Of a stretch of 64,000 nt of DNA, positions 36,701-48,394 are shown one piece after another. The notes under the pieces are model-generated. The model worked only from the letters and a program-made list of their open reading frames with translations. It searched no databases and was not told the origin of the DNA. Position 1 is the stretch's first letter, and each line of letters starts with the position of its first letter. The DNA is from Cymbidium sinense (lineage: Eukaryota; Streptophyta; Magnoliopsida; Asparagales; Orchidaceae). Position numbers and translations under genes: made by a program. The stretch is from NCBI GenBank assembly GCA_021442155.1, contig CM038215.1:277562413-277626412 (forward strand), given 5' to 3'.

Positions 36701-37735
36701 CCCACTCATGCGAATTGCCCCCACATCGCCCCACTTTTGCATGTATCCCGCTCTCCCTCAGTCTCACGTAATAAACTCTGAAGAGCATAATGATCCCATC
36801 TCCACTCTCTATTCTCGATGTCTCATATCCAATGACTATCCTCTATCTCCTCCTCTCTTACTCACATGCACACATCTGTTCTCCTTTTCCTTGTGCAAGA
36901 AGCCGCAATGATTCCCATCACCAATCACCCTATGCGCACCACTCATCTCATCTCCATCTCACTCAATCTCACCTATTTCGTGGACACATGCATCTCACGC
37001 GCTCTCACTCCATCCTTCTCTTAGTCATGGAAATCAAAGTCAACTCTTTCTCCCTTTGCTTTGTCAGGGCGCATAATCAACTAGAAACATCTGCATTGCT
37101 CGCACAAACTCCTCTTCCTCTTTGTGTGACTAAACTGCATCAATTCCTTTCCCACTTTACTCTTCAACCCAATAGCCCCCGTCATCTCTAGTTCTCCTTC
37201 ACTCACTCTACCCTAATTCACCTTCTGCTGGTCACGTCCCAACCCAACCAGGCCATCTCACTCTTTTTTTTCTCCTTTAAATAGGGAGATTATTTTCTTT
37301 CTCTAAATAAAAAAATCTGCTACAAAAAATCTTTCTTTTAAGTAAGAAAAAATTATCCTCAAAATTTACATTCATCTCGTTATTGCCTTATCATCATTTA
37401 CATGAATGTAGCATATGAATTTTTTTAAGTACTCGTTCATGTTGTTTCAACGTGGTAGAGAAATTTGCTTGAATGTAAGTACTGGTTTGAGCTATTTCAA
37501 TGTGGGGAGAAAAATTAGGGGTATTTTCTCGTGCGTTTTGAAGACCTATGTGATGCTTCTTATAATTGTAGTATGTGGGAAGACTCTTCGGCTGCGGTAT
37601 TGCAAAACACAATTTATGCACATTTCATATAAGTATGATGTTAAGGCCTAGCTCTCCCTTAGTCGCCCCCTATGTAGGGGAGACATCGGAAGATTGCCAA
37701 AATTTTGCTAGAATGTGATTTGAAAGAACCAAAAA
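36700..37735 (+). other. CT-rich promoter-like or LTR-like segment
   Basis: Bases 36700-37260 are CT-rich with open but unrecognised frames. A TATA-like ctttaaatagggag stands at about 37275. Near 37655-37690 is cccctatgtaggggagacat, which resembles ccctgtgtaggggctgcat at 59415-59435. CT-rich upstream, TATA element and a shared downstream hairpin would fit a solo LTR, but no boundaries or target duplication were found. Confidence 0.35.
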
Positions 37736-38249
37736 ATGATTTTGAATTGAATAACATATTTAATTAAAAAAATATAACTTCAGTTTGCAAAAAAAAAAAA
37801 AAAAATAGAGAAGAAAAAAAAGAATGAAATGAATATTCAACATGACGTGGACTACTTTGAAAGAATATAATGAAATATAAATAAGCCTTATTTGGTGTTA
37901 TAAGGAATTTGCAATAAATTTTAAAGCTCATTTACAAAATTTCTTTCAAACTCATTAATGAACATATGTGAAGTAATCTAATGATTGTTTAAATGGGTCT
38001 TGCACATCCTATTAAATGAATTAAAAAGAAATATAAAGAACTCAAATGAGACTTTCTATTAGATATTTAGGTGATGCAATATATTATGTTAAATTGATTA
38101 GAAAGAATCAAGAAGAATTTGAATGAGACTTATAATGAAATTGAAGCATTATTACAAAAATTTGGTAATAAAATCATATGCACAACTCTATTTGAAAAAT
38201 GATTGGATGAGAATGCTTCATGGAAAGGCTAAAAGTATCATGTTGAAGT
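37736..38249. other. AT-rich DNA without recognised features
   Basis: Includes an A-rich run near 37790-37830. No frame or repeat to report. Confidence 0.4.
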
Positions 38250-40070
38250 TTATTTAAACTTCTTTGATCACTCAGGAAAAATAGCTTTGAGAAATCTCCA
38301 CCATCTTTATAGGAATGGTTATGGACTTCGTTATTCATGAGATAGATTGATTTATATTCAACCGAATTTCTTGCATTATCATGTTATGGTTTATTTAGAT
38401 CTGGGTTCTATTTTGTATGAATGCAAGCATTCATAGTTAATTACCCCTTTTATCATAGCAGGAGAGTATTCTCGATTAAGGTTGAAAATAAACATAATTC
38501 TTTGATATAAATTGATGTCTAGTGGTGTTGTGTGGATGACTATCTAAAGAAAAAAAAGAGGAAAGTCCCGATCAAGATCCCATGGTTCAATCGTCTCAGG
38601 ATTGCCATTATTCTAGTCTACCAACATCAGAGTGCTATTAGCAATTATTGTTCAGAGAGTCTGATTAGCAACCATGGGTTACCTCGTCTCAGATATCCTG
38701 AGTATGCTAGAGGTTTAGTGTAGGTTTTGTGGTATAGGTAATCTGCGTGAGCATGCTTTATATTCATTGGAATGCCAGTTTGCATATGATTGAAGTCTGC
38801 ATTACAGACAAGCATATGACTTACATTTATTTAAACGTCATATAGGGTTTTAGATTAGACTTATATTCCTTTGGAATGCTATATTGGGTTTCAGATTGGA
38901 CTTACATTTCTTTGGAATCCCATAATTACAGGTGTTTGCATAGCGAACATATGGGTTGGACTTATATCCCTTTTGAATCCCAGAATTATAATGATGTTCC
39001 CATAGCAAACGAATAGATTGGACTTGCAGTTTTTTGGAATGTCATATAAGATTTTAGATTGTATTTATATACCATTGAAATGCTAGAATTATCAGTGGTG
39101 TTCGCATAACGAACAAATAGATTAGACTTACATACTTTTAGAATGCCAGAATTATAAGTGTTTGCATAACGAACATTTGGGTTGGACTTACATCCCTTCG
39201 GAATGCTAGGTTTAGGATGATGTTGGCGTAGAAAACACAGATCAGACTTACATCCCTTAGGTATGCCATTAGATTTAGGATGATGTTCACATGAAGAACA
39301 TATAGATCAGACTTACATCCTTTTGGAATGCCATGTATGGCTTAGAGTTCGCATGAAAAGTGAATGAATTGGACTTACCTCCCTTTGGATTGCCATAATT
39401 ATAGATGTTCGGAGCGAATGGGTTGAACTTACATCCCTTTGGAATGCCAAAATTACAGATGTTCACATAGTGAACAAATAGATTTTTGATTCTTACCTCT
39501 AGGGGGCACGCCTCGGCACCAGAGAGTTAGCACCTTGGCGCTAGAAATGTGGCACCTAGAAATGTGGCGCCTTGCAATACATACTTTAATAAACACTTAT
39601 AATTAAAGTCTAACTTAAATAAACACTTGCACTACAACACTAATCTACTCGTGATATTTGAGATGAGACAACTTATGACTGCTAATTAAACTTTTTGGAC
39701 ATTACGGCTAATAGCTCTCTGATGTTGGTAGATCAGAATAACGACAGTCCCGAGATGACGAAACTATCGGATCTTGATCAGGACTACTCATTTTTTCTTT
39801 TAGACAGTCATCCACACCACACTACTAAATATCGATTTATATCAGTGATTTATATTTATTTTCAACCTTAATCAAGAGTGTTTTCTTACTGCTGTAAGCT
39901 ATGGATGCTTACATTCATAGGAAGTAGAACTCAGATCTAAATAAACTCTTAATATAATGTTAGGAAAAATCTGGTTGAATATAAATCTTTCAAACTCATG
40001 AAGAACGAACTCCCTAAACATCCTATAAAGATGATGAAGATTTTAAAAGTTATTTTTCGACGATCATGTT
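38250..40070. mobile_element. Foldback-like element with long inverted arms
   Basis: Left arm 38250-38731 and right arm 39628-40070 are inverted copies at moderate identity: catctttatagg (left, near 38302) against cctataaagatg (right, 40019), gatttatattcaaccgaat against its complement near 39970, and gattaaggttgaaaataaac against gttttatt-type complement near 39870. Between them lie a tandem array and a short GC-richer spacer with gcaccttggcgctag. Arms of about 450 bp around tandem repeats fit a foldback transposon or a MULE with long termini. No transposase. Target duplications not found; outer edges approximate. Confidence 0.72.
38735..39500. repeat. Tandem array, about 60-80 bp unit, about 11 units
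   Basis: Each unit contains ggacttacatccctttggaa followed by tgccagaattata and a near-palindrome of the type tgttcgcatagcgaaca. Units vary in length and are diverged. The array fills the loop of the foldback-like element. Confidence 0.87.
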
Positions 40071-40119
40071 CTTCTCAAAGAAGTGGGTCTTCTTTCGTAA
40101 GCTTATTGCTACTTCTATG

Positions 40120-40510
40120 GAGGTTCAAGCTTTATATGATGATGAAGAACCTCTTGATGATTCATCTGATTCAAAGGTTACCTGGTAAGTTGATTTATCT
40201 AACTGTTACCAAATTTAACATCTCATTTTCCATTGAAAGGGTTAGTCAACACATGTAAAATCCAATAAAAAAGCATTGTGAAGTATATCAGAAAGTATCA
40301 GTGAAAGAGTTGCTAAATATTACATTTGAGCATCTGAATATTGAATCATTTTCTGAAGTTGATTATGATGGTCAATTAAAGGCATGAAGTCTACCTTATG
40401 ATATTGCATTTTACTGGAGAAATTTGGTCAGTTAGAAAAGCAATAAAAAGATTGTTGGAGCCATTTCTAGTGTTGAAGCTAATACTGAGTTATAGGACAT
40501 TATCTGTGTT
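40120..40510 (+). pseudogene. Ty1/copia RT/RNase H fragment, second lineage
   Basis: Read across frameshifts: YDDEEPLDDSSDSK, then GKLIYLTVTKFNISFSIERV, a strong copia reverse transcriptase to RNase H linker (family form GKLxYLTVTRPDISFxVxVVSQ). Further on are FSEVDYDGQ and WRNLVSxKSNKK, matching copia RNase H (DADYAG and NLVSWKSKKQ). The wording differs from the elements at 1416 and 12203, so it is another copia lineage. It abuts the right arm of the foldback-like element; no LTRs seen. Confidence 0.8.
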
Positions 40511-41189
40511 GAAATTTTTTATAAGAGCATGTTTTTCTTATTACACAGCCCATGATTCTATATTGTGTCATTTGATTGTCATCTATATTTCTAATGCTTT
40601 TTTCTTTAATATAGATTTTACTCATTTGCCTTAAAAACAGAAGAAAAGGAGGCAGTTGTGACAAAACTATAATTTATCAAGGAGTCTTGCTATGACATAT
40701 TAGTGGAAAAGGCAGTTGTGAGAAAACTATAATTATTAAAATAGTTTCTTCTTTGTTCTTTATCACTCCCATAGCGTTTTAGTATCTTTTCACACAAAAA
40801 TATGACTTTAATTTGATTGAACGTTATGCCATTTTCCAAACCTTGATTATCACTTCTACTAGTGTTAAAGCAATTAAACTTACATAACCATTCATGTCAT
40901 TTTACCCATGAGGATCCCATGCAACAAGTGTGATGTTATAAAATTCTTGATATATTTGTTCAAAATGACGGTGCATTTCCTATTGCCTTTGAGTGTTTCT
41001 TTTGTATCATTGTCCTCTCAGCTAAAAACTCAGATTTTGGGGGCCTAAAAATTGGTTAGTTTTCTGCCATTAGTATTTCAGTGGGAATTTATTTATGCAC
41101 CTATTATACTCATTGTTATCTTAACTGACTTGTAGTCATTCCTCTGGGCAGTTCTTCCTTTATATTCCATGTTTGTGGAAGTCTAAGAG
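40511..41189. other. AT-rich DNA without recognised features
   Basis: A short direct repeat (ggcagttgtgacaaaactataatt at about 40652 and 40711). Possibly downstream copia sequence; nothing else seen. Confidence 0.4.
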
Positions 41190-41192
41190 TAT

Positions 41193-41496
41193 GTTTGAGA
41201 GAGCGATGCGACAGTGGTGCGGTGCGAAAATGCACTGTTGCATCATTTGAGAGCTTCATTTTAGTTACGTTTTGAGGAATCTAGGTGGGAAGCTGCGTTC
41301 TAGTTTTGTTTTGAGGAATCTACGGTGTGAAGCTGTATTTCCAACCTAACCAATCTGGGTGGCAGGAAAATTGAGATTTGATTTTTGTAAAAAAAAAAAA
41401 AATTGCATACCTACTACAGTTTCTTTATATAGTAGTTTCTTCTGCAGTAGCTCCATCACAACTTTTCATATAACTGTAGCTATCCCAAACAGACTC
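41193..41496. mobile_element. Tourist-like MITE, about 300 bp
   Basis: Left end gagtatgtttgagagagc; reverse complement of the right end gagtctgtttgggatagc. Flanked by TAA on both sides, the PIF/Harbinger target duplication. Contains an internal repeat (gttttgaggaatctaggtgg and gttttgaggaatctacggtg) and actacagtttctttat, which resembles actacagtttctttaa in MULE copy 3 near 61625. No coding. Confidence 0.78.
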
Positions 41497-42319
41497 TAAA
41501 TTGTTAACATCCATGTGAAAAATCTCATTATATCAAAATTTGAAAGATTTTTCAAATTATTTTGCTTTCCATTTTGCTTACTATTTTACTGTCATCATCA
41601 ATCTTAGCGGCCTATTAGGTTGGCTTGGGTAGCTTAATAGCTCCAGTCATAATTCCCTATTAACTTATATGTGCATTTTTACATGTAGTCTTAAGTAAAT
41701 CTTTTACATAACATTAAGCTACATATTGATCATTTTACGTTAATTAATATGCATGCATGTGTAGAGTTGACAATGAGTTGAGCTAATTGTAGATCTTTTT
41801 CCTCGATAACATACCTAAAATTGATTTCAAAATTTTGGTTGCTGATTTCTTGTTTATGAAGATTTTTTTTTCACAACAAAATTCAATTCCCCTCATTTGT
41901 TTTATCACATTAATGTCATCTATTTAAGATAAGAGATAGTTGGAGTTGCATCTATTTAAGATAAGATGTTGAAAAATTTATATAGTTTTGAGTTTATATT
42001 GAGGGTAGAAAATGCACTAATAAGATAGCGGATAAAATTTGTATGTAAAGATTATGAAAGATAATAGGCATGCTGAAGATTGCATTAAAAAAATTTGCAC
42101 AATAGAGTTAACTTCTCATAGAGCAGTTAATATACAAGAATATTTATTGGTATTCGTAAAGGCATGCTAAAGGAGTTAGAATAACATTAAATATGAAAAT
42201 GATAATGTGATGATGATGCAAAATCTCTTTTATACATGTTTTTTCCATTAACAAGCATTGAGCTTTGAAATTGTTCTTGAACTATCATGCACTTATCATC
42301 ATCTTACATTCATTTTTAG
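41497..42319. other. AT-rich, possible intron
   Basis: No open frame of note. It ends in a polypyrimidine-AG acceptor (catttttag) just before the exon-like segment at 42320. Confidence 0.4.
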
Positions 42320-42416
42320 ATGGATAAGTGATCAACAAATGTCCGAGGGTGTTAATCCCGGTGAAAATGTATACATTATTTTGCGATTGGATGGTCGTAT
42401 CAGAAGATCGGGGAAG
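42320..42416 (+). CDS. Probable exon of an unrecognised host gene
   Basis: Preceded by catttttag and followed by a consensus donor (AAG|gtatgt). From 42321 it encodes 32 residues including EGVNPGENVYIILRLDGRIR, with ordinary codon use and no stop, unlike the AT-rich shadows nearby. I do not recognise the family. It ends on a complete codon, which matches an acceptor at 43179 for the next exon better than the one at 43207. Confidence 0.5.
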
Positions 42417-42893
42417 GTATGTTATATAAACTCATACTTTAATTTTTTTTACTACTATTTGTGGAATGGTTTCATGCTTATTATTATTTTTATATAAGTC
42501 TTATAACAATACTAGGTTGTGGGGAGCACAAATTTAGTCATTTGTATGTATGACCTAACATGGATATCTTTTGTGTCATGATGACCCGTTTTGGAAGCAC
42601 CAAGTAGTAAGATGAGAATATCGATTAGATGAAAATTTTAAAATTTTAGTTTCTAACATTTACTAATAATAAGATAATTATTTATGCATTTTTTAATGAA
42701 AAATCTAATGGAAGATAATATGTATGTTTGCTAAATTAAGTAATTAATACAAATATATATATATATATATAATTGTATTTTTTGTGGTTATTTAATTACA
42801 TTTTTTTCTTTCAAATTTACAAATATTATTTAATTAATTTCTTCTTTTAATTTTATAAATAAATATTTAATTTATTAATTTTGAATTTACTTA

Positions 42894-42928
<35 letters not shown>

Positions 42929-43179
42929 TTAAGTTAAGAAAACATTATAATAATTAAACTATAATCTTTCCAATTGTATTAAAAAATTATGACTAATTTT
43001 CTAAATTTAAAGTCTTAATATTTCTAAAATTAATTTCATGACAAAAATATAAGTTTTGAATTAAAATTAATTTTTGAATTTCCTGATTCATATTCTTGAA
43101 CAAATATTTATCTTCCTCTGCAAAAATTATCAATTAATAGCTCTTCTTGTTATGCTCTTCTCATCCATTGGAATGATAG
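42417..43179. other. Probable intron with (ATT)n microsatellite
   Basis: Very AT-rich. TA run near 42753-42770, ATT run at about 42895-42927. Lies between two exon-like segments. Confidence 0.5.
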
Positions 43180-43389
43180 ATCAACTGTCATATTTCATTA
43201 TGTATAGTTAATAAATTTGGAGTTATAACATCTGTGCATGGCATGCCTGATTGGCAGCAGATTGTGAAGGAGTTGCCTCCATTCCTCGGAAACTCGAAGG
43301 TGATTTCTTCAATCGATGAAGAAGTCCTTCGGAGTTTGGATAGGGAGATGAGCCTTCCCTTATGCGTAACAATTATCATGAACAGACAA
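43180..43389 (+). CDS. Probable next exon of the same host gene
   Basis: Open frame including FGVITSVHGMPDWQQIVKEL, LPPFLGNSKVISSIDEEVLR and SLDREMSLPLCVTIIMN. The low-bias, well-mixed composition is protein-like. Two acceptors are possible: gatag before 43180, in phase with the exon at 42320, or tatag before 43208, which is not. A weak donor (CAA|gttaga) follows 43389; otherwise the frame runs to a stop at 43437. Family unknown. Could be a working gene running beyond what I can link, or a relic. Confidence 0.5.
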
Positions 43390-44916
43390 GTTAGATTTTT
43401 CATCCTATCATTTCTACCCCATTTTGGAAAGTCTTAGGGATCGTATTCGCTTTTGTAAAATTCATATCTATGCTTTAGATGTAAATTTTATTATATATTT
43501 TGCCTTAGGAAGTTGTAAAAAAAAATCAATATCCTGCGCTACTTTGTTCAAAATTTGTTCAGGATATTTATAGACTTCTTCTGTCATCATTTCTTATCCC
43601 AACAAATATGTGTTAAATTTATGAATGCTCTCCATTCATAACCATTAAATGTTGCATGACTTGTGAAGTTTATTTTCTTTGTTAAAACACTTTTTTATTC
43701 ATTTTAATTCTTAAATTTTTAATTAATTTTTACTCATATTAACAACATTTGTAACAACTAATTTGATAAACAGTTGCATCCATTTCAATTGAATTCTAAG
43801 TGCTAAAAAGCACACAAGTAAGATAACAAGAGATAAATTGATATTTTTTATGTTCAATAATAATTGCTAGCTTGCTTGCTTACATATCTTGAAAATTAGA
43901 ATAGAATTAAATAATATAGTATGAGTTTTGAATGAACAATTTTAACTGATTGCAGCAGAGATGATTAAAAAATTATTGTGAATAAATTGATTAAACCAAA
44001 ATATGAGACTGGAGATGAACAATAAAAGTAATTCATTATTGCTGTTAATTTAATAATTACTGAAAGTTGTTTCTTAAGAAACATCAAATGCAGTTTTAAT
44101 GTAATGATCTGCAAATGGTTTGTATTAAACATCAGTAAAGTTAGTAGCATGAGTGCTTTTAAAAATTAGATTTTTTTTAATCATCAATTTTATGTTTATA
44201 CTTTTTATAATAAATAATTTTGATTTGAAATGTAAATTTTTAAATGATTTAAAATTTATAAAGGTGGGCTTTTTGTTGGTATCTTTCATAATTTGAATAA
44301 TATTGATTGTCAAAGTATTTGAGTAAAATTAGATTTTAATGGTGCTTTAGTTGTGATTTGATTATTGTTGTATCTTATATGTGACTCATAAATGATAAAA
44401 TCATTATCGAGGTCGATGAGATTTGATTCATATGTAAATCTTATATTGTAGATTACCATTTTCAACTCACAAAACTAGTATATATTTTAACAATTTTCAA
44501 TTTACTAAACTATATCACAAAAATGTGTGCTAGTTTATCCAGTGTTTTATTCATTTAATATTGTTCCTAATCTCAAAGGAATGGACATATTAAGCTTGCT
44601 ATCCGTTAATTCAACTGGCTGATAGTTGATTCATCATATATGTAAGTATGTATGTATGCATATATGTATGGATGGATAATATAATCAAGAGAGAAAGATG
44701 CATATATTACATAAGATGGCACCAGAAAGTGATTAAAAAAAAGAATTTAAGAGAGCAATAATTTTATTTTTCTTACTTGAAACAGCATAAGATAAACCTC
44801 TTACATAGAACGCTTTTCAGAAGGAAATTATTTTTCAAGTTAAGAGAGCAAGAGCTACAATCCAATGGAAGCTGAAGTACTCGAGAAATTGAGGCTTCTA
44901 AAGCTTCTTTATTAAT
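43390..44916. other. AT-rich DNA without recognised genes
   Basis: Several short minus-strand frames are Lys/Ile/Asn-rich and look like chance. A tatg/atgt-type run stands near 44640-44682. Confidence 0.45.
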
Positions 44917-45099
44917 TCAAGGATCTTTAATGAGAGGCAGCTCTGCCTTGCGCCAATCAATACAACATTGACTGATATGTGGCTTGCAGCAGTTGGGAAG
45001 TTGCTCAGTGAATTGAGCTTCCACTATGAAAGCATTCATCTCAATAAGAACCATTATAAGGGTCACAATAACCAAAAGTGCTAATGTTGACTTACCCAT
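44917..45099 (-). CDS. Small secreted Cys-rich peptide (60 aa)
   Basis: Function unknown. MGKSTLALLVIVTLIMVLIE opens a signal peptide with likely cleavage at VEA or VEAQ near residue 29. The mature part of about 31 residues contains PNCCKPHISQCCIDWRK: two CC pairs six residues apart, then Trp. Four cysteines could make two disulfides. A TATA box (TATAAA, minus strand, about 45153-45158) stands 54 bases before the ATG, and AATAAA (44908-44913) follows the stop. Intronless and compact. Related to 21010-21168 in signal peptide, VEAQ site and CC pair. Such peptides can be signals, defence or reproductive factors; the sequence does not say which. Confidence 0.68.
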   Translation of the reverse strand: MGKSTLALLVIVTLIMVLIEMNAFIVEAQFTEQLPNCCKPHISQCCIDWRKAELPLIKDP

Positions 45100-45152
45100 G
45101 ATTACAAAAAAAAAAAAAACTTCTTTAAAGTTATGATGAAAACTCGCTCGAA

Positions 45153-45158
45153 TTTATA
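45153..45158 (-). promoter_or_regulatory. TATA box of minus-strand peptide gene
   Basis: Minus-strand TATAAA inside cctataaattcg, matching the cctataaata context of the TATA box at 20941 of the paralogue. Confidence 0.6.
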
Positions 45159-45239
45159 GGATAATTGGGTGATTCGGTTTTATCCGCTTATTGTAATTAT
45201 AGCTACATATGATTGGATCAATGAGATCAAGTCAAATGA

Positions 45240-46064
45240 TTTATTTATTTATTTTTCCACACTTTAGAGTTTTGTTTAATTAAAATAAGATGTTTAAAAA
45301 TTATATATTAAATCGCCTCATTTGTCGCTATTGGATTATTTTTTCTAATCCAATAGTTTGTTATTAATGCTTGTTTTTTAGAGGTACTTCAGCTGAGTTG
45401 CTTATTTCAGTCATTTATTTATTTTCATATTTTTCAAACAACCAATTTGCATGATATCATATTTTTATTATTTCATCAAAAATATCATCATAATATCATC
45501 ATAAGCCTTTAAAATATTATGATACTTTCTTTATAAAAAAATATAAAATATAATATATGTAAATTTCCTATGATTATATTTAAGATAAAAAAATATCTAT
45601 TTTAGTATTAAATCTTTTATAAAAATATTTATATAAGAAAATTTTTATAATTTTAAATTTATAACAAAAAACAAAATATTTTTAATATTTTATATTTATT
45701 ATAATATTCATTTTATGATGTTTATATCTATTGTGCTATTTATATTTTATTGAGCAATAGCTATAAAAACAAAATTGGCTAATGTTGAAATGAGCAAAAA
45801 AAAATTTATTTTATTTAGGATCTTTTATAAATGTTGAGGTATTTAATATACAAATTTTATGATTTATTATTTTTTATCCATTTATCACATGAATTATTTA
45901 GTCTGTTTATATTTTTTACAATGATTTACAAACAATATTCTATTAAAAACAATACAAATTAAAATTATTTGTTTGATTAAATCTTTCTTAAATATTATTA
46001 TTATTATTATATATTATTATTATTATTGTTATAACGTTGGGTATTATTATAATTATTATTATTA

Positions 46065-46101
<37 letters not shown>

Positions 46102-46197
46102 ATTATTAATATTATTATTATTATTAATTATTTTATGTAATAAAAAACAAAATTATTTTTTTAATTTTATAAATTTCAAATAATAATATAATATATA
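45240..46197. repeat. Extremely AT-rich DNA with (ATT)n runs before the gap
   Basis: ATT/TTA microsatellites dominate about 45990-46150. Such low-complexity DNA readily stops assembly, and the scaffold gap follows directly. Confidence 0.8.
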
Positions 46198-46297
46198 NNN
46201 NNNNNNNNNNNNNNNNNNNNNNNNNNNNNNNNNNNNNNNNNNNNNNNNNNNNNNNNNNNNNNNNNNNNNNNNNNNNNNNNNNNNNNNNNNNNNNNNN
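46198..46297. other. Assembly gap, exactly 100 N
   Basis: Unknown bases. One hundred N is a common placeholder for a gap of unknown size, so the true distance is not known. Confidence 0.99.
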
Positions 46298-46929
46298 CAT
46301 GCTAATAAGAAAAAATGTTTAACATTTTAACTTTGTATGATAAACCATCTTACACATAAATAAAAGAAGAATTGTAAGCAACACAAGAGTTTTTACATTG
46401 AAATAAAGGCCCAAAAAGAAAAAAGCACCATATGACTTACCCTAATTAAATTGATTTAACTAGTATATGTCGTTAGTTACTAATGATGCTATTCTTCGTA
46501 ATTGAGAAAGGTAGATAATGGATTCTATGATAGAATTTATGAGAATCTCGAGGAATTAGAATTGCCTTCAAAAATCATTTATGATCTGTTTGATTATTCT
46601 TCTTTAAGGAGACGGGATGAGAGACAAAGAAATTCAGTATAAACTTTAATTTTACATCAAGAGTAGTCATTGGTGTTGATGTTGTACATCAATCTTATTA
46701 TAGAAGTCATGCATCAATGTTCTTGGTGTCGTCAAATGGCAAAATAGGATAGTGTTGATATTGTTTTTCACATCATTCATCAATCTTATAAGTGAAGAAA
46801 TATTTCAACGGTGTGCATTTGCTTCATAGGCCATGGTATTTTTTGATGGTATACATCAATATTATAAGAAATGGCAAGTAATAAAGCTACCAGGCATCAA
46901 AAGATAGTTGTTAGGAGTCCATAGTTGGT

Positions 46930-48380
46930 GCTACAAGAATATTATAATTGGATAATATTGATTAAAAGACCATAGTCAAGTGATAATGGTTAGATAACTA
47001 TGGTACGGCGATGTGTTGGGAGACTATACTTAGTGGCAATGGTCAGGATATCATAATCAGCTATGGTGGTCAAAATATCGCAAGCGATAATGGTGAAAGA
47101 ATGTAATCATGTGGCAATGGTTAGATGACCTAAATTGGTGATAAGGGTCAAATAACTGTAATAAAGTGACAGTGATCGAGTGTTCATAATCAGGCAATGT
47201 TGATTAAAAATAATAATTGGTGAAAATAGTAAGGCGACTATAAATTGAAATTCATGGTTCGGAAATCATTGGTGAGCAATGGCAGTTTAAGTGATTGTAA
47301 TGACAGAGGCCAAGCAATTATAGTCAAACTATGTTAGTTGGGAAATCGTAAGTTGAAGATCGTAATCATGAGACTTCAATTTGGCAACAATGGTTGAACG
47401 ACCATATTGGGTGTCGATAGAAAAACTATAGTCAAGAAATGATAGTTGGGTAACCATAGTTTAAAATCATAAATAAATAATGATGGTCCGGTGATTGTAA
47501 CTTGACAATGGCGGATATAGTGACCATAATTGGGTAATGGTTGTTTTGTGATCATAGTTAGGTGATAATGAGTAGAAAACTATAATCACTCAATGATGGT
47601 TGAGAGTAGTAAATGAGTGATGGTGGTTTAGAAATCATAGTTAATTCACGTTGGTCGAGAGACCATAATCGAGCGATGGTGTTAAAGTGATCATACTCAA
47701 GTAAATGTGGCCACTATAGTCAAGAAATGATGGTCTGAAGATAATACTTTGGAGTTGATGATCAAATGAATGCAGTTAGGCAATGGTGATCCAATCACCA
47801 TAATCTAAGACTATAGTCAAGAGATCTAGTCAAGTACTAGTGGTTAGGCAATTATAATCGAGTGAGGGTAGTTAGGAGATTATAGATGGGTTATAATGGT
47901 AGGAAAATCATAAACTGGCAACTATAATTCATCTCTTTGGGGAGTGATGAGGACTAGGAGACCATAAATGATCGGTACTTTCGATAATGGTGGATGGAAA
48001 TAATGTGATTATAGATGTCAAACAATAGTAATTTGATGTTGGCAACTTGATGATGGTGAAGGTCAATCAACGGTCTAATGGTGATAATCAAGCGATGATT
48101 TGATGATGATTGTCATGCAATAGTGGTCCAATAATGTCAGTCAAGCCACAATTAGCTAACAATAAGGGTTGAGTGATAGTGTTCAAATGATGGAAATCAA
48201 GAAATGGTCCTATGTTGAATGTCAGCATCAGAAGTTTAATTGTAGTAATGAGATGTTGAGTAATAGCAACCTAACGTCAATGGTGGGATAGTAGAATTAT
48301 AACAATGATGGTTTGATCACGGTGATCAAGCATTGGTCGTTCAATGACTGGAGTTGGGTTAAGTCAATCTAATGCGGTCG
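46930..48380. repeat. Degenerate minisatellite, copy 2
   Basis: Same array as 28160-29600, unit for unit, with small indels. The units shared between copies show that the array was already degenerate before duplication. Confidence 0.8.
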
Positions 48381-48394
48381 AGGTCGGCGGAGCA

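Noticed and set aside
44917..45099. Assignment of the Cys-rich peptide to a named defence family such as thionins or defensins
   Set aside because: The number and spacing of cysteines fit none of these families; left unnamed.
46198..46297. Gap read as a natural boundary of the duplication
   Set aside because: It is an assembly placeholder; the real left edge of duplication copy 2 is unknown.
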